This document shows, in pieces, positions 40,086-47,795 of a DNA stretch of 64,000 nucleotides. The stretch covers positions 190,992 to 254,991 of the forward strand of contig NZ_KQ948027.1 in the NCBI RefSeq assembly GCF_001513965.1. Direction: 5' to 3'. The translations under genes and the position numbers were made by a program. Within the stretch, counting starts at the first letter, position 1, and every line of letters starts with the position of its first letter. This DNA is from Streptomyces cellostaticus (GTDB lineage: Bacteria; Actinomycetota; Actinomycetes; Streptomycetales; Streptomycetaceae). The notes below the pieces were generated by a model that was not told the origin of the DNA, made no database searches, and worked only from the letters and a program-made list of their open reading frames with translations.

Positions 40086-42299
40086 ATGGGCGACGAGGCG
40101 AAGCTCATCGATCCGTCCGGGATCCCGCACTTCATAGGCGACCTGGCCACGCTGGACACCGATGTGATGCTGATGACGGCGGACGCGGGCCAGTTCCGTG
40201 CCTCCGGCTCGGATGTGCACACCGAGTTCCAGGGCCTGTCCGCGTTCTACAAGGCACCGGAGGCGGAGCAGCTCTTCGCCACGACGCTTCCGGTGAAGCA
40301 GAAGTCGGACGCGTTCGCCGATGACTTGGAGAAGGTCGCCGACGCACTGTCGGACTACAGCATCGAGGTCCAACCTCTGGTCAAGAAGTTGGACGCGCTC
40401 AAGGCCGATGCCACAGAGTTCGTGAACTCGGTGGCTGGGGACGAGCACTGGCGCAAGGACCAGGACAAGGTCGACCACAACAACGACCTGTGGCACGACG
40501 TCAACCACACGGTTGCCGCCTTTCATACCGCCGAACGGGCTGCCTACAACAAGGTCATGGCGCTGATCGGCGGGCACAAGCTGACCGCCGACGACGGCTC
40601 GCACGGCAAGAACATGTACGGCTACAGGGCCGACGATCTCGACCACGCCAAGGAAACCCCCTGGGGTGCGCCGGTTGAGCGGGAGTACGAGGGCTGGTCC
40701 TGGCTGGCCCATCAGTCCAAGCAGGTGTGGGACGGCGTCTGGCACGACGGTGTCATCGGCACGATCAAGGGCCTGGGCACCATGTTCGGCAAGGACGGCT
40801 GGCACGCGGCCGGCGAGGCCTGGAAGAACCTCGCCAAGCTGAGCACCGCCTCCTCCCTCACCAGCGCCACGATGGGCGCCTGGTGGCTGCTCCCGGACGA
40901 CAAACTGCCCTCCTGGCTGCGTGATTCGCGCACGGTCCACAAGCAGGCGATGAAAGGTTTCGTCGCCTACGACCAGTGGAAGACCAACCCGGCCCGCGCG
41001 GCCGGCGCCGCCGGCTTCAACGTACTGACGGTGGTCGGCACCGAGGGCGCCGGCGCAGCGGTAAGGGGGGCTGGCGAGGCAGGCGCAGCGACCCGCACCC
41101 TGGCGGCGGTCGGCAAGGTCGGCCGGGCCTTCGACCCCATGACGTATGTCGGCAAGGCGGGCAAGTTCGCCTTCGTCAAGGTCGGCGACACGTTCACTCG
41201 GCTGAAGAATCTGCAGACCGGGGCGTATCTGGACCTTCCGGAGAAGTACGCACTACCGGAATCCGCCCGCCGCATTCCTGACGATGCCGTCCCGGACATC
41301 GACGCCAAGGGCAACCTGGTCTACCTCACTCGGGACGGTGACATCCTCAACGCCGACGGAAGCCTCCGCCAGCACGCGGATGAAGCGGCGCACGAACTCT
41401 CGGCGAACGACCGCAACGAATTGGATTCTCCTGCCCGTGCGGATCACTCGCGTGAGCTGGTCGGGGCCGATGCACGGGCGGAACATGGTGCTGGTGCCGC
41501 TCGGCCTGGCGGGCGGGAGTCGGGGCAGACGGGCAAGAACGCCGGCGGCCAGGCGGTCTCGCGTGACGGCTCTGCCAACGGATCCGCTGGCGGAGAATCG
41601 TTTGAGCGACCCGGAGTCGGCAGTGGAAGAGCAGGGCATGGCTCCGCTGGAGCCGGATACGGCGACGGTGTCCACAGTTCCGAACCCCACCACGCGTCGG
41701 CCGATCACGACACTGCGGATACGCGGGAGGCGCATGATCCACCTGCCGAAGAGAGCAACCACAGGTCCGAAGCTCACACAGGCGGAAGCCCCGAGGACGA
41801 ACCCGATTTCACGCGCCGTGCGCTGCCGCCGGGTACGGCCGATCGAACCTTGCGCGAGATGCAGGCCATGCGCCACAGCCGGGCACGCTACAAGGGCGCG
41901 GAGGACTACGCCCGCCAGATTGCGGGCGGTGCGCCCGAGCGGCACTATGGCGTACCCACCCACGATCACCCTTACTACCCTGTAAAGGGACGAGGGGGTC
42001 GTAACGTCGATGTTCCGGTGGATATGCCGGGCGGCCGCACGCTGGCCGTGGAAGTAAAGCATTATCTTGGATGGCGAACGATCAAATTCAAGGACGGCAG
42101 TAGCCGCGCCGTAAGGGGTGAAGTCCCCTTGAGTGACGGCATAATCGAGCAAATCAACAAAGATCTGACGCTGCGGCGATTGGATCCCAAGTATGATCCT
42201 CGGTGGGTCTTCCTGCACGCGTCTCCGTCACAGGCTTTGAGGAACTACCTCATCCAGGCTCGCATCATCTTCGTAGAGTATGGGCCTCCCCCTAAATAG
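40086..42299 (+). CDS. T7SS polymorphic toxin with nuclease-like C-terminus
   Basis: A 737-residue protein starting ATG 40086. About residues 1-150 are helical, LXG/WXG-like for export. The middle (EGWSWLAHQSKQVWDGVWHD, then a Gly/Ala-rich hydrophobic stretch) may aid delivery. A low-complexity linker (about 430-570) leads to a C-terminal domain starting near GAPERHYGVPTHDH. There VDVPVDMPGG...LAVEVKHY gives the D..ExK pattern of PD-(D/E)XK nucleases, followed by SDGIIEQINKDL. The C-terminal coding DNA is visibly less GC-rich than the rest, a sign of module exchange. The next gene is a likely immunity gene. Confidence 0.8.
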   Translation: MGDEAKLIDPSGIPHFIGDLATLDTDVMLMTADAGQFRASGSDVHTEFQGLSAFYKAPEAEQLFATTLPVKQKSDAFADDLEKVADALSDYSIEVQPLVKKLDALKADATEFVNSVAGDEHWRKDQDKVDHNNDLWHDVNHTVAAFHTAERAAYNKVMALIGGHKLTADDGSHGKNMYGYRADDLDHAKETPWGAPVEREYEGWSWLAHQSKQVWDGVWHDGVIGTIKGLGTMFGKDGWHAAGEAWKNLAKLSTASSLTSATMGAWWLLPDDKLPSWLRDSRTVHKQAMKGFVAYDQWKTNPARAAGAAGFNVLTVVGTEGAGAAVRGAGEAGAATRTLAAVGKVGRAFDPMTYVGKAGKFAFVKVGDTFTRLKNLQTGAYLDLPEKYALPESARRIPDDAVPDIDAKGNLVYLTRDGDILNADGSLRQHADEAAHELSANDRNELDSPARADHSRELVGADARAEHGAGAARPGGRESGQTGKNAGGQAVSRDGSANGSAGGESFERPGVGSGRAGHGSAGAGYGDGVHSSEPHHASADHDTADTREAHDPPAEESNHRSEAHTGGSPEDEPDFTRRALPPGTADRTLREMQAMRHSRARYKGAEDYARQIAGGAPERHYGVPTHDHPYYPVKGRGGRNVDVPVDMPGGRTLAVEVKHYLGWRTIKFKDGSSRAVRGEVPLSDGIIEQINKDLTLRRLDPKYDPRWVFLHASPSQALRNYLIQARIIFVEYGPPPK

Positions 42300-42329
42300 C
42301 CGTGAACAGCATGAAAGGTGCAAGTCGTA

Positions 42330-42782
42330 GTGAACGCGGATGAACCGGACCTCCAGGAATGGGGTGCGGAGAGGCGCCGAAACGCCATCGATATTGCGGA
42401 CATGCTTGGGGTGTCTCCCGAGATTTATACTCGTGACCCAATGAGTGTCATTGCGGTGTTGGACGACTATGCGTCACGTGCTCCCCTGGATGATTTTGAG
42501 GAGTCTGACTGGATCACGCTGCATGTCGATTTGGTATCGTTCCTCGCTGACTTTCTCATCCAGAGGCACGGCGCACGTTGGGCTCTCATGGACGATCCTG
42601 CGGGTCCTGTCGGTTACCGCTATCTCATCGAGGCAATCGGGGTCGATGGGCAGACCCGTCAGATCGACCCCTTCGAGATCGTGAAGATGGAATTTTCCGC
42701 ACGCCCCATCGAGATCGTCCGCATGCTGGCCACAGCTGAACTCACCTTGCGTCTCGCCTCAGAGGCTGGCGAGGCTGAGTGA
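42330..42782 (+). CDS. Putative immunity protein of the nuclease toxin
   Basis: A 150-residue acidic, all-cytoplasmic protein. GTG 42330 is preferred (AAAGG about ten bases upstream); GTG 42318 is also in frame. No known domain is recognised. Its position 30 bp after the toxin stop and its lower GC than flanking genes, like the toxin's C-terminal module, support a co-transferred toxin/immunity pair. The acidic character would suit an inhibitor of a basic nuclease domain. Identity is inferred from position. Confidence 0.65.
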   Translation: MNADEPDLQEWGAERRRNAIDIADMLGVSPEIYTRDPMSVIAVLDDYASRAPLDDFEESDWITLHVDLVSFLADFLIQRHGARWALMDDPAGPVGYRYLIEAIGVDGQTRQIDPFEIVKMEFSARPIEIVRMLATAELTLRLASEAGEAE

Positions 42783-42937
42783 GGGCGATTGGACCGATGG
42801 TGCTGGTCTGGGGCAACGTGCGCCTGCATCTGACTGCCGGCATGCGGTGAGATCACCAAACTTGCCGCCGCCGACCTCTGTCAGATCACCTGTGTCGTCA
42901 AGCGAAGGCTCAAGTAGATTTATTAGCCTGTGCGGCT

Positions 42938-43414
42938 ATGGCTGACATATTTGAGCTCACGCTTGCGTTGGACTTGTCGGACGAGTTGTCGGTGGAGGAA
43001 CTCGCGGAGCTTCGATGGCACCTCGGAACGGGACGCATGCCGGAGACTCTCCGTATCGTGACCGAATTTCCGGTCGTGGTAGAGGGCGAAGACGGGGAGC
43101 CCGTCATCGAGGACCATCCTGAGCCTCTTCTGGGCCACCACGGTGAAGGCTGCAAGGTGGGGGGTGCACTCGTCTCGGTGCTGCTGCGTCGGCAGGCCAC
43201 AGGACATGGTGGCTGGGCTCTGACCAGCCGGCAGGAAGTCCACCCAGACGATTTCGAGCGTACTGGTGAACTCCTCAGCTGGCTCGCGACCAAGGCCAGC
43301 GACCGGCACCGACGCTTCGACGGCAGCGTTGACCTGGGATGGATCCGGTTCTATGAAGAGCGCCAGCCCGAGCCGCTGGTAGTGCGAGACGAAACAGTCG
43401 TCTGGCCGTCGTAG
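42938..43414 (+). CDS. Hypothetical protein, possible orphan immunity protein
   Basis: A 158-residue protein starting MADIFELTLALDLSDELSVE at ATG 42938. It is acidic, without membrane segments; ELRWHLGTGRMPETLRIVTE and WALTSRQEVHPDDFERTG are the most distinctive stretches. I recognise no family. It follows the toxin/immunity pair at 155 bp with a short unassigned gap, the usual position of orphan immunity genes in polymorphic-toxin loci. It faces the opposite-strand small genes at 43485. Confidence 0.65.
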   Translation: MADIFELTLALDLSDELSVEELAELRWHLGTGRMPETLRIVTEFPVVVEGEDGEPVIEDHPEPLLGHHGEGCKVGGALVSVLLRRQATGHGGWALTSRQEVHPDDFERTGELLSWLATKASDRHRRFDGSVDLGWIRFYEERQPEPLVVRDETVVWPS

Positions 43415-43484
43415 ATCCACGTCCACGCCCGGTCATCCCTGTGCCCGCCGCGTGTTCGGAGGCTTCGACCGATCCGGCCGTCCC

Positions 43485-43736
43485 TCAGCCGAACCAGCTC
43501 ACCTGTACGACCACGATCCGCTCGCCACGGACGTCGGTCAGGTAGGTGAGCATGAGCAGCCCCCGGCTCTCGGTCCGCACGCCCGGACCCGGTCCGGTGT
43601 AAGCAGCTCCTTCCAGAAAGACCATCGACTCGCGTACGGCGACCTCGTTGGCGAGCCGCTCGGTCTCGGCGCATGCCGTGTCCGGGAGCCCGTCCAGCAG
43701 GTCGTCCTGGAACAGCTCCCAGTGCCAGTCAGCCAC
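43485..43736 (-). CDS. Small protein, RelE/ParE-like in size and position
   Basis: An 83-residue protein starting GTG 43736, eight bases inside the stop region of the DUF6247 gene. The N-terminal MADWHWELFQDDLLDGL and C-terminal strands (RGLLMLTYLTDVRGERIVVV) suggest an alpha/beta fold like RelE-type toxins, and pairing with an upstream antitoxin-sized gene fits. The similarity is structural impression only, with no catalytic residues identified. Alternatively a conserved Streptomyces protein of unknown role. Confidence 0.6.
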   Translation of the reverse strand: MADWHWELFQDDLLDGLPDTACAETERLANEVAVRESMVFLEGAAYTGPGPGVRTESRGLLMLTYLTDVRGERIVVVQVSWFG

Positions 43737-44082
43737 CGGCGACCTCGCGGTGTGCGGCGCGCACGATCTCTGCGGCCTCGCGGATGGCGCGCTCGCGCAC
43801 GTCCGGGTTGGGGCTGCTGATGGCCTCCTCGGCGGCGTGTAGCCGATGGGCTGCCTCGGGGTGCCGTTCGATCTCGACCACGACGCCCCACTGTCGGTAG
43901 AACATCCGGATGGGTACGACGCTGTCCTCGTCGCCGGCTCGGACGAACGCCTTCTGAAGGTCTTCGAAGAACTCGGGCAGGCGGGAGGGCGCGACCGTCG
44001 CCACGGCCTGTCGTAGAGCCGGGAGTGTCAGCTCGGGTCGGGGAATGAGCGGGCCGTCTCCGTCCGCGTACGGCGTGGTCAT
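43729..44082 (-). CDS. DUF6247-like protein
   Basis: A 117-residue protein starting MTTPYADGDGPLIPRPELTL at ATG 44082, with GGAAGGGG about six bases upstream, which sets the start over the longer reading. The core LPEFFEDLQKAFVRAGDEDS, PIRMFYRQWGVVVEIERHPE and charged helical end match DUF6247. It overlaps a small downstream gene and lies 62 bp from the ATPase-like gene. Possibly the antitoxin half of a two-gene module; unproven. Confidence 0.7.
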   Translation of the reverse strand: MTTPYADGDGPLIPRPELTLPALRQAVATVAPSRLPEFFEDLQKAFVRAGDEDSVVPIRMFYRQWGVVVEIERHPEAAHRLHAAEEAISSPNPDVRERAIREAAEIVRAAHREVAGG

Positions 44083-44144
44083 CGGTCGCCCCTTCCGCTC
44101 GTCCAGCGTCCTTCCGGCACGGGCCCACGCTAGCGCCATTCCCG

Positions 44145-44606
44145 TCACTCCCGCGTGCTCGCGAGCGGATGGCCACTACAGAGGGCGAGGCCGAGGCTCC
44201 ATTCCGCCCAGACGGTCTTGCCCACGCCCGCCCGTGGTCGCACACCCCAGTCGTCCGCCAGTGCCCCGACCAGCAGCAGCCCTCGCCCGAACTGGTCCTC
44301 GCCCGTCGCGTCACGGACGCAGGGCAACCGTTCGCTGCGGGGATCGCTGACCTCGACGCGGAGCGCGGTGGTCGTGGTGGTCATCCGCAGCCTGATGAGG
44401 CGTCCCCGCACGCTGCCGTGCAGCAGGGCATTGGTCATCAGCTCACTGACGACGAGGGTGACGTCTCCGGCGAGGATCGGCTGGCCCCACTCCGCAATCA
44501 GGCGGGCGGTGCGGTGGCGGGCGAGGGCGATGCTGCGGGAGACGGGGGTGTAGTCGAGCTGGTCTTCGTGGAGGAGGGGTTCGGGGGCGGGGTTGGCGTC
44601 GGGCAT
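44145..44606 (-). CDS. ATP-binding (anti-sigma-like) regulatory protein
   Basis: A 153-residue HATPase_c_2 protein of the RsbW/SpoIIAB kind, abundant in Streptomyces. It has SRSIALARHRTARLIAEWG, the N-box SELMTNALLHGS and GRGLLLVGALADDWGVRP (G1-type box). ATG 44606 follows AGGAGG. It is divergent from the XRE-DUF5753 gene across a perfect palindrome, the arrangement of WhiJ/AbaA-like regulatory triads (XRE, DUF397, ATPase). The partner sigma factor is unknown. Confidence 0.85.
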   Translation of the reverse strand: MPDANPAPEPLLHEDQLDYTPVSRSIALARHRTARLIAEWGQPILAGDVTLVVSELMTNALLHGSVRGRLIRLRMTTTTTALRVEVSDPRSERLPCVRDATGEDQFGRGLLLVGALADDWGVRPRAGVGKTVWAEWSLGLALCSGHPLASTRE

Positions 44607-44707
44607 GGACGCGCACCTCCTTGTGCCGTCGTGTTTACCAAGTGGCGCCGCCAGGTGAGCGGTTGAGTATCGACCGTAGCGAGACCAATGACTTCGATGC
44701 AATCAGC

Positions 44708-44727
44708 TTGGAGACAATTGTCTCCAA
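44708..44727. promoter_or_regulatory. Perfect 20-bp palindrome TTGGAGACAATTGTCTCCAA
   Basis: It lies between the divergent ATPase-like and XRE-DUF5753 genes, 102 bp and 40 bp from their chosen starts. It is a probable operator for the XRE protein, which would also control the downstream T7SS genes if they are cotranscribed. Confidence 0.8.
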
Positions 44728-44766
44728 CGGGTGACGGGAGAGTCTTGGAAGCGCGAGACTGATCCC

Positions 44767-45648
44767 GTGAACGGATCCGTGCCGACTGGTAACCGGTCGT
44801 CAACTGTCTTGGGGCGCCGACTGGGTAGCGAACTGCTGCGCCTGCGTGATGCTGCAGGAAAGACCCAGCAGCAAGCCGCTGATGTCCTCAATGCGACCAA
44901 CTCGAAGATCGTGAAGATGGAGCGAGGCTGGGTGCCGATGCGGGACGTCGATATCCGCGCCCTGTGCGAGCTCTACGGCTTGGACGAGCCCAAGGCTCTG
45001 GCCCGCATGCTGAACCTGGCCCGGCTGGATCGGGAGCGCCGCAAGGCGAAGGGATGGTGGCAGCACGCACCGCAGGCTGGGGCGATCGCCGAGTACATCG
45101 CCATGGAGGATGTCGCCAGTCAGGTGCGGACATGGCAACAGGCATTCATTCCGGGCCTGTTCCAGACCCCTGAGTACACCAGGGCCGTTGTGGTCAGCGA
45201 AGGACTGTGGGCGGACCCCGATGAGATCGAGGGCGTCGTGGACGTACGGATGAAGCGCCAGGACCGGCTATCGGGGCCCGATCCGCTTCAGGTGTACGCG
45301 GTGATCTGGGAGGCCGCACTCCGGCAGCAGATCGGCGGTCCCGAGGTCATGCGCACACAGTTGCAGCACCTGCTCGACGTGGCCCAACTCCCCAACGTGC
45401 GTATCCAGGTACTGCCCTTCCACGCGGGCGGCCACGCCTGCATGGCAGGAGCCTTCAATATCATCTCCTTCGCGGAGGCCCAGGCTGTGGACGTGGTCCA
45501 CGTCGACAGCATCGCGGCTACGGTATGGATCGAAAGCGAGTCCGAGAGCACTACGTACGGCTCGTTCTTCGACCGGACCGCAAGGCTGAGCTTGGCTCCC
45601 AAGGACTCGCTCAGACTGATTGAGAGCATCAGCGAGGGAATGCGTTGA
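44767..45648 (+). CDS. XRE family regulator with DUF5753
   Basis: A 293-residue regulator of the WhiJ/AbaA-like type. The N-terminal HTH is GSELLRLRDAAGKTQQQAAD plus NATNSKIVKMERGW. The C-terminal DUF5753 ligand domain (TWQQAFIPGLFQTPEYTRAV, RLSGPDPLQVYAVIWEAALR, VLPFHAGGHACMAG) follows. GTG 44767 is chosen, since GTG 44731 begins only four bases after the palindrome and would leave no leader. Its stop overlaps the TTG start of a DUF397 gene. In published Streptomyces systems such pairs act as repressor/antitoxin and partner protein. Confidence 0.85.
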   Translation: MNGSVPTGNRSSTVLGRRLGSELLRLRDAAGKTQQQAADVLNATNSKIVKMERGWVPMRDVDIRALCELYGLDEPKALARMLNLARLDRERRKAKGWWQHAPQAGAIAEYIAMEDVASQVRTWQQAFIPGLFQTPEYTRAVVVSEGLWADPDEIEGVVDVRMKRQDRLSGPDPLQVYAVIWEAALRQQIGGPEVMRTQLQHLLDVAQLPNVRIQVLPFHAGGHACMAGAFNIISFAEAQAVDVVHVDSIAATVWIESESESTTYGSFFDRTARLSLAPKDSLRLIESISEGMR

Positions 45649-45821
45649 CCACTAGATTCGACTTCGCGAAGTCCAGCTACAGCAGCGGCAGCGGCGAATG
45701 CGTCGAAGTCGCTCGCAACATCCCCCACACCGTCGCCGTCCGTGATTCAAAGACCCCTGACGGCCCCATACTCCGCTTGGCCCCGAGGGCATGGGTGAAG
45801 TTCACGGCGGCGTTGGTCTGA
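45645..45821 (+). CDS. DUF397 protein
   Basis: A 58-residue protein with TTG start at 45645, in TTGA overlap with the XRE-DUF5753 stop. The sequence TTRFDFAKSSYSSGSGECVE, then VAVRDSKTPDGPILRLAP, is the standard DUF397 fold, including the SSxSSGxGxCVEV motif. It normally forms a pair with the upstream XRE protein, which is thought to bind and neutralise it. It ends seven bases before the next small gene, linking the regulatory pair to the T7SS genes. Confidence 0.87.
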   Translation: MTTRFDFAKSSYSSGSGECVEVARNIPHTVAVRDSKTPDGPILRLAPRAWVKFTAALV

Positions 45822-45828
45822 GGTCGGC

Positions 45829-46122
45829 ATGTCAGCCCAGGACTACGACAGCCAGCTACTCGAGTCCGTCTCCGTCCGGCGTCGCCGGCTGCGGGATGCC
45901 GTGCTCTTCGGCGGGCAGCGGCAGCGGCGCACTGCGGACGAGCGGCTGGGCAAGGCGTTTGCGGGTGTGGTGATCGCTGCGGTGATGTGTGCCGGGTGCG
46001 TGGGGTGGTCGTTCGTTTCGCATCGGGTGGTCGGCGGGAGTTCGAGTCCTTACGGGCCCTCGACCACGGTCCCGTCCTCGCCACCGGCCGAAACATCAAC
46101 CGACACGTCTTCGCCCCGGTGA
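45829..46122 (+). CDS. Small single-pass membrane protein next to EccD
   Basis: A 97-residue protein starting MSAQDYDSQLLESVSVRRRR at ATG 45829. It has a basic cytoplasmic N-terminus of about 45 residues and one membrane helix (about 47-66, FAGVVIAAVMCAGCVGWSFV). A Ser/Thr/Pro-rich outer tail follows. It occupies the position of accessory membrane proteins in Streptomyces T7SS loci. It is far too short to be EccB, although the topology (N-in, one helix) is the same. A role as an EccB-like anchor is a guess. Confidence 0.68.
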   Translation: MSAQDYDSQLLESVSVRRRRLRDAVLFGGQRQRRTADERLGKAFAGVVIAAVMCAGCVGWSFVSHRVVGGSSSPYGPSTTVPSSPPAETSTDTSSPR

Positions 46123-46135
46123 TAAGTTCGAACAC

Positions 46136-47485
46136 GTGATATCTACGGGGGCATCGAGCCGTACGCGACTGGCGTTGAGCCGGGTCACACTGGTGGGGGA
46201 GCGTCGGCGCGTCGACCTTGTGTTGCCGTCGAATGAGCCTATCGGGCGGCTGCTTCCCGAAGTTATGCGGCTGCTGGGCGATCAGGTGGGTGCGCGGCCG
46301 CAAACGCGTCATCTGGTGACCGGCGACGGCAGTGTCCTGGACCCGGACGCTACTTTGGAGTCGGCGGCTGTGGCGGATGGTGCCGTGCTGCGGCTCGTGC
46401 GCGTCGAGGACGCGCCCTCCGCGCCCGTCGTACACGACGTGAGCGATGAGGCCGCCGACGATCTCGACGTGCGGGGCTGGCGGTGGGGGCCCGCCGCGCG
46501 GCGCGTCGTCGCCGGGAACGCGGTGGTCGGGTGGGCGCTGGTCGCCGCCTTCCTTGCGCGGCAGGAGTTCGCCGCGCAGACCGTGGGTGTCGTGCTGGTC
46601 GTTGTCGCCGTGCTCGGCGCGGTCGCGGGTGCGGTGCTCGGCCGGGCCGGATTGCGCGGGCTTGCCGGCACGCTTGTCGTCACCGGTGGCGTGCTGGGTG
46701 TGTTCGGGGTGTGGAGCCTCGGGGATGCCCACGGTTGGTCGGGGGCGGTGCGGCTTGCCGGTGTCGCCGGGGCGATGGCTGTCGCCTTGGTGCTGCTCGG
46801 ATGGTGCTCGCCACTCGGACGCGGCGGGGTTTTCGGGGCCGCCGCGCTCGCCGGGGGCGCGGCCTGCTGGGAGATCGCGCTCGCCTTTGAGCCGGCGGCG
46901 CGGGCCGGTGCGCTGCTCGTCGTCGTGTCGGTGCTCGTCCTGGGGTTGCTGCCTCGGTTCGCGCTGATGGCGTCGGGGCTCGCAGGGCTCGACGACCGGC
47001 GCTCGGGCGGCTCGTCCGTGAGCCGTTATCAGGTGTCCACGGCGCTCGCGGCCACGCACCGGGGGCTCGCGCTCGCGACGATGGTCACGGCGGTGTCCGC
47101 CGCCGTCGCCGGGGTGCTCGTGCTGCATACGACGACGGTGTGGACGGTGCTGCTCGTAGTCGCCGTCGCGCTGGTGCTCGCGCTGCGGGCGCGGGCATAT
47201 CCCCTGGTCCCCGAGGTCGTCGCGCTGTTCGCGGCGGCCACGGTGGTGGCAGTACGGCTGGCTTGGGTGTGGATGGAGCGGTCCGGTGCGGCCGGGCCGC
47301 TCGCGGCGCTCGTTGTGCTGGCGCTTGTTCCACTGGCCGTTCTCGTGGTGCAGCCCCCCGAGCATGTGCGGGTGCGGTTGCGCCGGTTCGGCGACATGGT
47401 CGAGTCGGTCGGGGTGATCGCGCTGTTCCCGCTGGTGATCGGCGTCTTCGGGGTGTACGGGCGGCTGCTCGGCACCTTCGCGTGA
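46136..47485 (+). CDS. eccD: T7SS integral membrane protein EccD
   Basis: A 449-residue protein. GTG 46136 is 13 bp after the small membrane gene. Residues about 10-95 are a ubiquitin-like (YukD) domain (LALSRVTLVGERRRVDLVLP, ETLESAAV-type turn). From about 120 on there are about eleven hydrophobic segments, ending RLRRFGDMVESVGVIALFPL. EccD forms the membrane-embedded channel part of type VII secretion with EccB, EccC and EccE. It is followed after 28 bp by a ParA/MinD-like gene. Confidence 0.87.
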   Translation: MISTGASSRTRLALSRVTLVGERRRVDLVLPSNEPIGRLLPEVMRLLGDQVGARPQTRHLVTGDGSVLDPDATLESAAVADGAVLRLVRVEDAPSAPVVHDVSDEAADDLDVRGWRWGPAARRVVAGNAVVGWALVAAFLARQEFAAQTVGVVLVVVAVLGAVAGAVLGRAGLRGLAGTLVVTGGVLGVFGVWSLGDAHGWSGAVRLAGVAGAMAVALVLLGWCSPLGRGGVFGAAALAGGAACWEIALAFEPAARAGALLVVVSVLVLGLLPRFALMASGLAGLDDRRSGGSSVSRYQVSTALAATHRGLALATMVTAVSAAVAGVLVLHTTTVWTVLLVVAVALVLALRARAYPLVPEVVALFAAATVVAVRLAWVWMERSGAAGPLAALVVLALVPLAVLVVQPPEHVRVRLRRFGDMVESVGVIALFPLVIGVFGVYGRLLGTFA

Positions 47486-47513
47486 GCGAGACCGTGAGCG
47501 TGAGGCGGCAGGG

Positions 47514-47624
47514 ATGAACGGGGCTCAGGGCGGTTGGCAGGACGAGGTGCTGCGGGAACTGCGGGGCGGCGCGTCGGCAACGCCCGGTCCGCCCGCTCCG
47601 GAGCACGTGGATGTGGGTGAGTAG
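47514..47624 (+). pseudogene. N-terminal part of the MinD-like gene cut by an in-frame TAG
   Basis: ATG 47514 opens MNGAQGGWQDEVLRELRGGA and runs 36 codons to TAG 47622-47624. The same frame continues without any other stop through the MinD-like gene, giving a proline-rich stretch (KEGADTKAPLPVRHPDEQRP) that joins its N-terminus. The start resembles N-termini I recall for T7SS-linked ParA proteins, so this is probably the true beginning of that protein, interrupted by an amber codon. Confidence 0.6.
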
Positions 47625-47795
47625 AAGGAGGGGGCCGACACCAAGGCCCCGCTCCCGGTCCGTCACCCCGACGAACAGCGCCCCAACCCGGGGCAGCCGC
47701 ACCTCCCGGGCACGGCGTCGGCGGCGACCCCCGGTGACGTACCGGGGCAGCGGCCCCAGCAGCCGGCACCCCTGCCGGACCGCGCGCCGCAAACG

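Noticed and set aside
45829..46122. Calling the small membrane gene eccB
   Set aside because: It has one helix and no large extracytoplasmic domain; 97 residues is far below EccB length.
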